64,000 bases of DNA from Nepenthes gracilis (taxonomy: Eukaryota > Streptophyta > Magnoliopsida > Caryophyllales > Nepenthaceae): contig BSYO01000038.1 of the NCBI GenBank assembly GCA_033239525.1, positions 6,265,041-6,329,040 of the forward strand, given 5' to 3'. This document shows positions 55,879 through 64,000 of the stretch, piece after piece. The notes below the pieces were generated by a model. It ran no database searches, had not been told where the DNA came from, and was given only the letters and a program-made list of their open reading frames with translations. The translations under genes and the position numbers were made by a program. The stretch's first letter is position 1. The number at the start of each line of letters is the position of its first letter.

Positions 55879-57534
55879 GAAGAAGAGAGAGAAAAGGGAG
55901 AAAGAGTCTGGTTAGCTCGATTCGGAACCTTGGTACTAAGAATTTCGGTATATTGGGCCAAAGCAAGTGCACTTTTAGCTTTCTCTTTCCTTTATTACTA
56001 TTTATTTTCATTCCTTTTGAGTATTATTATTCTAATACTTGTTCGAGCTTAGATTTTAAAGTAAAAGTATAAAAATTTTGTATATTTATTGGTCTACTAT
56101 GATTTTATAGTAAAATTTATCAAAAATTTTTATTTAATTATCTGTATCATAATTATGTTTATTATCTTCAAATCTTATTCATTTTTAGATGTATAAAAAT
56201 ATTTCTTACATGCATGTGCTTCGTAGTTGTCAATTTTAAATTATTGTATGTTATTTGCATATGCTAAAAATTATGCTGTATATTTAATTGTGTATTGCAT
56301 GTTTATTAAATTTGTATCGGACTTTCTAAATTTTCTTATGCACGTTCTAATGTTAAATTTCATATTATGGATTTATTATGATAATAAAATATATAAAACA
56401 TTATGAAAAAGAAAGAAAATTCTACAATTATGATAAGAAAAATATGAACTGTTCTTCAAAAGGGTAAGAAGTAAGAATTTAGAAGCAAAAGTGTAGAATT
56501 TTTCTAAGTTAAGAAAGTAAGAAATTGGACCAATGATTGATTAACAAATAGTTTTTTTGGCATGTGGTAGTATATTATAGTGGACAATCGTTGTCTTATC
56601 AGTATCATAATGTTGTTCCGGCCTCGTCTACGGGGAGATAATATATAAATGGCCCACCTTCGGGTTTGAATAGGAGCGCAAAGGCTTTTGATTGTTTGGG
56701 AACGAATACTATTAGAGTTTTGATCAACCGTTCCTTTAGCTAGTAAGGCCTATTGGCCCTTATCCCTAAAAAAATAAGTTTTTACCATATTTGGTAACCA
56801 AGATTAAGAACGAATAAGATAAGAAATAAAAAAGAGAATAGCATAAGTATTCTGACCATGTTTTAAGTTACTGCATTCTATGATGAATTCTAGTTTTACT
56901 ATTATGTTTTAAGTGAAAAGATTACATGATCTTTACTATATTTTGTGCCTTGTTGAGTATTTAGCTCATTTCTTACTATTTTACTAATCATTCAAATGAT
57001 TTGCACAAGTTTATACCTGACGAGTTGGAGTGAAGTTTGAAGTGTTTAGTTTATACTTCTGGAGAAGTTATTTTTGATAGCCTATATTTTGGGATATTAT
57101 GTACTGTATTTAGTTTTTATTTTATAGTCATCTTTAGATGTAGATTAAGAAGGATATGATGTAAAGTTTTGATCAATTCTAATGATTGTATAAGGAAAAA
57201 TATCTCTTAGTGATGAATTTTGTATGTGATGGACAAATATTATAAATGTTTATTACTTCTACAGATTTGTGTATGATTGATTCAACAGCCATCTTTCCTT
57301 AATATGAAATTGACATCATGCTATTATTAAACTAATGTTAGAGCCACAGATGTCGTGGTGATATAGTAGATCCTGTGTATGCTGAGATATTATTTATGTA
57401 CAGGTGGTTGGAGTAATTACAGGAGAGGTTCACATCCCATTAATTATGATGTATTTCACTAGTAATATTGATGACTAAAAGATAATATGTTATGAATAAG
57501 ATTAATAACAAATTTTAGGACGTAGTTTGTCACA
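55879..57534 (+). repeat. Partial LTR A2 (left end missing)
   Basis: It begins in the GA-rich leader (AGAAGAGAGAGAGAAAAGG) right after the F LTR end and ends TAGTTTGTCACA. It follows A1 in order and content: donor-like AAA/GCAAGTG (55963), ATGGCCCACCTTCGGG (56651; 20133 in A1), acceptor box ATTCAA/ATGA (AG changed to AA). The GC-rich and TATA part is absent. F may have inserted into A2, with the left half of A2 lying beyond the lost part of F. No gene is seen. Confidence 0.65.
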
Positions 57535-57659
57535 GAAAAAGGCCTGTACCACGCACATCGGGGGGGCCCTCGACCCTAGGATAGTCATCTCATCGGTTAG
57601 CATAGGCAGCTTGTTGTATTATGGTGGGCATTCAAATGCCCTAACTTTATATTTTGGAT

Positions 57660-57960
57660 CTTTAATAAACCAACTTGATTGCTTCAATCTTTTATTGCTA
57701 ATGTCTTTGGCTAGATGCATCTATCTGATTGTGCTCGATCCTAATAAGGGGTCATGGCACTGAGAGGATGTAATCGCTAGCTAAGCCTTGCAACTATTAT
57801 TGCTGGGCTTATGTGGACACAGCAGTCCGTTGTGTTGCTCCTGATGGGGAGGTCGTCGCACCGAAAAAATGACATTGTTGGCTAAGCCTTGTAGCTATCT
57901 TTGTTGAGCTTAACCAGATATGTTCATCCGTTTGTGCTCTTTCCAGTGGAAGGACATTGT
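57660..57960. repeat. Tandem repeat, period about 101 bp
   Basis: CTAAGCCTTG recurs at 57781 and 57882, and GTGCTC/GTTGCTC segments near 57732, 57833 and 57931. Roughly two and a half diverged units. Confidence 0.65.
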
Positions 57961-58761
57961 GGGACGGGTATAGGTGAGCCTCGCAAGGGCCAACTGAGTT
58001 TCTTAGCCGTAGTCACTAAGCTCTAGCGAAGTCTAGGCTATTACCCGCATGTTACCATTGGCACTCGATCAAGTTAGAAGACATCGTAACTTTCATATGT
58101 CAGGTCCTAATACGCCAACCATTGTTAATTGATCGTGCTCATCCTTGCAGGAAGGAGTTGTTGCATGCATGTTGAAAAGCCCCTAGGGGTTTTAACAGAT
58201 GCTTGATGGGGAGGTCCGATTCTTGGTTTACAAGCCCCCGAACTGTAATATTCAACATTATCTGGATCGCTCAATCGCTGTAACCGATGTTCTTTGATGG
58301 GGTCACGATCGGTCAAGGTACAAGTTAAAAAGTTTACCCTACTTAGGGGCAGTTTAGGCCTTGATGCATGCACACAAGCATTCACATGATTGGCATGATG
58401 AATGGAACAAGTAATGAATGATGTTCAAGCACTCTGCATGGATGCATTTGACTTTCTTGTGCCTGGCAAAAAATCGTCTGTGGCTCCTGTTGGGATAGAG
58501 GATCATTTGGGCCCATGGGGCTAGCCTTCTGTTCTAGGTGCATGGCACGTATGCCCAGCTTTGGAGGGTTGGCGAGGCTGGGAACAGTTCTTGACAGGAG
58601 GGGGGCTGATCACTTTGCCTCGCGGCCTTGTGCCCATGGCCTTTACACTCCGAAGGACTGGGTTTACCGTGTTGAACCGACCGCATGATTTGGATGTCAG
58701 ACTTTCATTGTTGACATAAGACCCGCAGGTATCGAGGGTGGAGTTCAGTCGGTGCAAAGGA

Positions 58762-58959
58762 AGCATCTTCTGGCATGAAATGCCATAGGCAAGAGGGCCG
58801 AGGGCTTTGCCACCTTGGAAGGCATTCCAGCCTACTACCTGCCTCACTTGGCACTCTAGTAGCATCTTCTAGTATGAAATATCGCATGTGAGGGGCTGAG
58901 TACTCCACGACCCTTGAGAGCGTTCAAGCTTACTTCCAGCACTACGCTGGGAACTTTCA
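58762..58959. repeat. Tandem repeat, period 99 bp, two units
   Basis: AGCATCTTCTRGYATGAAAT starts units at 58762 and 58861. Each continues with GAGGGxxGAGxxCT and a GAAGGCATTC/GAGAGCGTTC segment. Clearly diverged duplicates. Confidence 0.75.
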
Positions 58960-59156
58960 GGATCCTAGGAGTCCAATGAAGCGTAGAAGGATCCATGTGG
59001 AGCACTGGATCAAAACTTCAATTGTAGGGATTCTAGTTTAATTCTCAGATGTTGCGAGGAGATGGAGATAATTGAATCCTCATCGCAAATGGTGACCTGA
59101 CTAGACCGATGAAGTGCCTATTAGCTCTACATGGAACTTCTAGCGGGTAGGGGGCA

Positions 59157-59620
59157 TGTGACGAACTACATTTCTAACCGGAAACCGGTAGGGTTCCGGC
59201 TGTAAAATGGCCATCAAACTAAACACAAATCTGTACAATATCCCACGTCAGATAGATAGATGCCACTAGGTACCTAAACATCAAACCATAATAACATGCC
59301 AAAGTATATACATCCATCAATATACAGTGGAAACTAAACTATATGTATATCATAAAAAACAGATACAAATCATCAAAATATACAAAAGTCCTCCAGGCAT
59401 AAGTATAAAATCGTAAAATCTAGGTCCACAAAATCTTCTTCTTTGTCAAGAGTCTAGCCAACTGCTAATCTCTACTCTACCTTATCGAACATAAGCTTGT
59501 ACTCATCTGAAGGCAAAAAAAACAGTAAGGAGTGAGCCAATTACTCAGTTAAATACAGTATAAATAAGAACATAAGCAATATACTCAAAATAAAGTAAGG
59601 GAATGGAATAGGAGTATTTA
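59157..59620 (-). repeat. D-type LTR fragment, minus orientation (3' end part)
   Basis: On the minus strand this ends GTAGTTCGTCACA and matches the end of the + D-type LTR at 63560-63641. It runs through GGTACCTAGTGGCATC and the acceptor box (TCAGATGAGTACAAGC, about 59482-59497) and then stops at about 59620, where the sequence turns into a D-type LTR of the opposite strand. Confidence 0.75.
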
Positions 59621-59888
59621 GATAATTGAAACCCTGACTTTGTGAATATTTTTACTTTGATAATTTGATATTTATTTATATGTAAATTGTATAAGATAAT
59701 TTGTGTGTTCCGAAAATTATGTTGTGAACCTTTTATGAAGGAATTTATCAGCCGGAAGCTCTAAAATTGTGTTTGGCTCATTGTGGCAAGAATTTCTAAA
59801 ATTCTACAAGCTTTATGTTAATTTGAGCATGTATTTAAATGCATGTGAAGACTTAAACTCACAAGAATATGAAGATATATATCAGTAT

Positions 59889-62567
59889 TGTGACGGCATA
59901 GATTTTTTTTTGTCTTCAGTTAATTCCGTCATTCATAACAAGAACAGAAGCCCAAGTCTTGCTTAAGGTTTTAGAAAAAAACGAGCATAGTTTTCTCTAA
60001 AATTGGGTTAAATAAAAATATCAACTGTACAAAACCTGTATAACAAACTAGTACATGCATATAACTATCCCTTTATGCCACAATTTTCCTACAACACATA
60101 TTCACAGGACCATAGATGCCATCCAAGACTTTAATTCAACAATCCTATGTACTATATCAAAATTCAGTCGAGAGATGACATCTAGGACTTGTACATATTC
60201 GATAATCGAAATAACGGAAGCAACTATATCCATAAGATAATCTTACGAAAGTATAAATACAGATCCAACAGAATACAAAATGCATAATAGTTATCAATAC
60301 ATAAATCCATCCTTTACTTAGACATTGACATGCAAAACTATAGAATCTTCTAAGATCTTCAGGACGACTTCGAGTCTTCACCGAGGGTCCAGAATCTTCC
60401 TTGCTAATCTCTAACTATGCGTGATCATCCAATATCTTCTCTATATCCTTATTTGGAGGGAAAAAATAGTAAAACAATAAGTAGAAACCCAAAAGGTACA
60501 TGCAGGCAAGTAGTAAAACATTTATGCAGAATAGAATGTAGTAAAACAGATACAAATGCATATTGAAACATAAATGCTATAAAGCAAGTGATTTACGAAA
60601 CTATAACAAAACATAATGCAGAAGATTATAGAACTGTCAGGAAACCGAAACAATCAAGCTTCGAAAATAAAAAATTAGTATAGTCATGCTTCGCTAATAA
60701 TAAATCGATAAAACAGGGTCTAGTAAGCAGAAATCGGTCTCAACTCTATAACTTATAGAAAATCCATTTTTCATTAGTAAAGGATCCAACCAATAGACCC
60801 TAATAGCGGAGGGGGCGAATAATCAAGGATAGATTGTGTTCAATCTACACAATTAAAGGCCGATGACAGGAACAGGAGATCCCTTCTCTCAGGATCTATA
60901 TGCAAATACCAGGATGGTGGATTATATATAAATACCTCACGAAGGTCGGTGGATCATCATGATTCTACCCTCTAAAACTAACGCCCTGAGGAAGGGCAGG
61001 CCATGTATAACTCCTTGGACAGAATTATCCTCGATTACCACCATAACGTTCTAAGATATGTTGGAGAACCTAACCTGACTGTATATCAATCACGGTTCCT
61101 AATTAACAGTATTAGAAATATTTTTCCTTATTATTTCATAACTATAAATCCTTTTCAGTTTCAGAAATCAACCAGAGTTTCACAATAACTCTTCAGTCAA
61201 ATTCAAAACATACAGTAATAGTTTATAATCCTTCAATTTCATTTCAGAATATACAGAAATAGTTTGAAACCCTTCAGATTTGTTTCAAAATATACAGTAA
61301 AGGTCTAAAAATCTTCAGTTTTGCTTCAAAAGTCCACAGTGATTTATCAGTATAAATCTATGTAAAATTTTCAAAAATAAATTACGCCAGGAGCTTTGTC
61401 TCAGTACAGATTAACTTTTATATAACAGAAATTTTAGATAAAAACAGTTTAATCCCTTCAATTTCGTGCTTAGGGTTTTGCCAAAATTTTTGGACGATAA
61501 ACGGACACCAAACACATGCATTTTCATGAAATCGAAGCCAGATGTTACAGTATATATATAAACATGAAATCTGTCCAAACAATTTATAGAAACGGGCTTT
61601 ATTTGTTCAGAATATGGTAAAACATGCTTTTAGAGCCTAAATGCCAATTTTGAGATATAGAAAAGCAGTAAAAACAGAAAATAGCGTCTGATGTACACTT
61701 GTCTGAGTCTGATCTACTGTTATTTTTACCCGGATCAGAGTAGAATGGCCGGATTCCTCTTCTCCTCTTTTCCCATTCCCTCTTCTCTCCTTCTGCTCCT
61801 CGTTGGATCGGCCGAATGCTGAGGGAAAAATGTGCACGCATTTATATACCAATCGGGGTGCTCGAGCGTGCTTTGAGTGCTCCCTTACGGCTATGGCGTT
61901 GCCTCGGAGCACCCTTCAGGCGGCTACATTTATAGATTTGCTCCCCGGACAGCGCTCGAGCTATCCTTGAGCGCACTCCTCGTACCCATCCTTGCCCCCA
62001 CCTTGCCTAGGGTGAGCTTCGAGCGACTCCTTGCGCAAAATTATGCCTCACCAGCACTTGAGAATCACTCGAGCCAAGGTCGGGCACGCGTCAAGCACGC
62101 ATCGAGCCTGCAGCACGGAAACATAGCATTTTGCCAACCAGACTCGTTTCAACCCTTCTAACCCAATTTTTCATATCCTTAGACCCTAATTTTGATTATA
62201 TAATCTTAATAGGCCATAATTATCATAATTTAAAGCCTAGAATCTTATTTATGAATTAACGTTTCTCGGTTTACAACTTCTATTCCCGATTTACCAATTT
62301 CAAAAATTTGGACTTTTCAATCCGATTCCTCCTATACCTTTTGACCACAATTGACCTATCTCGACTTAATTACCTTCAAATTATCATATTTTAAAATTCC
62401 AAAACCTCACCACCCATATTAACAATATCTTGAAAACCAATACCTTATAGGGCCTAACTTTCCCTTTCTACTTCCGAACTCATTTTTTCACATTCTAAAC
62501 CTAATTCTTGATCAGTATTAATTTAGTTTCACCCTAATTATCATATTTTAGAACTCGGGTCATCACA
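59889..62567 (-). mobile_element. Solo LTR H, minus orientation
   Basis: + strand ends are TGTGACGGCATAG and GGGTCATCACA. The flanks AGTAT (59884-59888) and GGTAT (62568-62572) form a TSD with one change, and the interrupted D LTR continues in register on both sides. It contains a GC-rich block with CTCGAG motifs (61850-62120), minus TATA box, pyrimidine-rich (+ strand) leader 61755-61800, GACAAGT at the donor position (61695) and a decayed acceptor box (about 60450). 2679 bp, no coding region. Confidence 0.82.
61841..61850 (-). promoter_or_regulatory. TATA box of solo LTR H (minus strand)
   Basis: GGTATATAAA on the minus strand lies between the GC-rich block and the GA-rich leader. Confidence 0.55.
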
Positions 62568-63641
62568 GGTATGCCTAAGAATATGATTATCTGTATTTAT
62601 ATCCAAGAATTATGTAAGATATGAAAAGTATAAGAAAGAAATTCCATGATATGCTAAGTTTTGATGAATGTTCTCTAGAGAGTGAGAACAAAATGTTAAT
62701 AATGAGAATGGAATTCTCCTAAGAATAAGCAATCATAAAATTGGACCAAGAAATTATATTTCAGAGGATAGTATCACCTAGCATGCTTTAGGATATTACT
62801 GTGGTAGTACAAGGAATGCCTTTGGGTCATGGGAGATATGGTGGCATAAGCTTTATGGCTCCATATATTGGGTGAAAGGTATACCGCTCGCTACAGGGTG
62901 TTTGAATTGCATGGGTAGTGCCTTAGAATGTATGAAAGTATACACATTCCTTTCATCGTTCGGCCACACCATTAGCTGGTAAGGCCTGCTAGCCCTAAAC
63001 CACAAAAATAAAGAAATTTCAACATGTTTTAGAATCTAAAGGAATCGAAAATAAAATATGGAAGAAAAATGAGTTCCAAAAACGCATTTGACCATGTTTC
63101 ATGTTTACGCATTATGTATTATGTATCTATTCCATTCCCTTACTTTATTTTAAGTATATTGCTTATGTCCTTATTTATATTGTATATTGCTGAATAATTA
63201 GCTCACTTCTTACCATCTTTCTTGCTTTCAAATAAGTACAAACTTATACCCGATGAGGTGGAATAGAGATTAGCAGTTGGCTAGGCTCTGGACAAAAAAG
63301 AAGATTTTGTGGGCCTAGCTTTTTATATTTTGATGATTTGTATCTGTTGTTTTGATGATATACAGATAATTTAGTTTTGCTGTATATTGATGGACGTATA
63401 TGCTTCCACAGGTTATTATGGTTTGTTGTTTAGGTACCTAGTGATATCTCTCTGCCCGATGTTGTGTCCGAAAATACGACGTTAGAGTCACGAATATATT
63501 GTGGCGTTTAGATCTTGTGTTGGTTGTCGTTGTGCTATATATATGTTGTATAGGGATATTGTATAGGTTTGTATTTAGTTTTGACGGCCATTTTACAGTT
63601 GAAACTTTACTGGTTTTTGGTTTGGAATGTGGTTCATCACA

Positions 63642-64000
63642 TGGCCTTCCATCATCGTGGGATTGTTATGGATTATGCTTCTTTGGGCTTTCATTTTGCA
63701 TCTCCTAGCACGGTCGGCCCTCTGGCTGCAACTAGGCCTTGTCATGCATGGCCATCAGGACCACGAGGTCATTAGGCCACTAGATCTTTTGCAAATGTTA
63801 ATTCACTCCTATTGTTTGGGAGTCAGAGGGCAGAGCCCCCAGTGTAGCATCTTCGGATGGGCACGCGTGGTCTAGAAGAGGGTTCTCAATTGAGTAGTGA
63901 GGGCCTGCACGCTTGGGTTCGATCACCAGTCAGCATAGCTACTCGAGGAGGGGTCGTCGCCATAGCTGGTGCGATGGGTAGTAGGCCGAGCATGTCAATC
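63642..64000. other. Unclassified sequence after the D-type LTR
   Basis: It starts TGGCCTTCCATC, which is not an initiator-Met primer site. It is less AT-rich than the LTR, in this respect like 57535-59156, but I see no direct similarity. No domain was recognised. Confidence 0.35.

Larger units (their letters stand above)
57535..59156. other. Unclassified GC-richer block with about 100-bp tandem units
   Basis: No LTR, gag or pol motif is recognised on either strand; the ORFs at 57527-57763, 58125-58385 and 58521-58908 have no motif I know. Base composition is distinctly less AT-rich than the neighbours. Two tandem arrays have periods near 100 bp (57660-57960; 58762-58959). The right edge ends GGGTAGGGGGCA next to an LTR end, a purine-rich stretch that could be a polypurine tract. 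It may be the internal part of a non-coding retrotransposon or a satellite remnant. Confidence 0.4.
59637..63641 (+). repeat. D-type LTR fragment, plus orientation, split by solo LTR H
   Basis: The two parts are 59637-59888 and 62568-63641. The first part is the reverse complement of 51700-51960 in the N LTR; the second continues to the end TGTGGTTCATCACA. An acceptor box is recognisable as CTTGCTTTCAA/ATAAGTA (AG changed to AA) at about 63231. The start of the LTR (GC-rich block, TATA, leader) is missing, so both D pieces at 59.2-63.6 kb are partial. Confidence 0.75.

Noticed and set aside
57527..58908. ORFs of 60-114 codons as possible host genes
   Set aside because: No motif, no splice-consistent set of exons and a tandem repeat background. 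I kept the region as unclassified instead.

Overview
This window is plant nuclear DNA made almost entirely of decayed transposable elements. The evidence is Ty3/gypsy chromovirus pol genes with C-terminal chromodomain remnants (Tekay/Del type), initiator-Met primer-binding sites, LTRs of about 2-3.5 kb, a Tat-lineage gypsy fragment, a Ty1/copia fragment and a plant-type L1 LINE. I found no intact host gene, no tRNA or rRNA gene and no CRISPR array. Every pol or gag gene carries stops, frameshifts or deletions, so all are called pseudogenes. Species cannot be told; a large, repeat-rich angiosperm genome fits.

Layout. 1-1171: unclassified. 1172-1690: copia pol relic. 1930-6390: Tat-lineage gypsy (LTR remnant, gag, protease, RT) cut off in RNase H. 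6390-37475: an old + strand Tekay/Del-like element (here G0), expanded by nested insertions. Its gag is split by solo LTR B1 (8887-10790, TSD GCTAG). Its RT is split by minus-strand solo LTR L (12726-15876), which holds a smaller LTR (12744-13886). Its RNase H is split by solo LTR A1 (16192-24381), which holds solo LTR B2 (17512-20100) and solo LTR C1 (20840-24303, TSD TAATT). Its integrase is split by a complete minus-strand element M (25427-35111, TSD CTGAC). When the insertions and one TSD copy are skipped, the G0 frame reads straight through each junction; this is the strongest evidence for the boundaries.

37476-50621: element C2 (+), whose truncated 5' LTR is fused to the G0 3' LTR. A 5'-truncated LINE (about 43089-48030, minus) sits in its integrase. 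50622-52650: minus-strand gag scrap and LTR (element N), inserted in the integrase of element F (+, 52651-55878). 55879-57534: partial A-type LTR (A2). 57535-59156: GC-richer unclassified DNA with about 100-bp tandem periodicity. 59157-63641: two D-type LTR pieces head to head, the + copy split by minus-strand solo LTR H (59889-62567). 63642-64000: unclassified.

Common LTR architecture. Most LTRs share one order: start near TGTRAGG, a GC-rich block with tandem units and CTCGAG motifs, a TATA box, a GA-rich leader, a splice-donor-like AAG/GCAAGT or GTAAGT, about 0.85-1.5 kb of AT-rich DNA, a conserved GCTCACT-pyrimidine-CAG/ATGAG acceptor-like box, and an end such as CCATTCCRTSACA. This suggests an intron in the leader encoded within the LTR. 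It is the least expected pattern here and is given as inference. No new enzymatic or defence system was seen.
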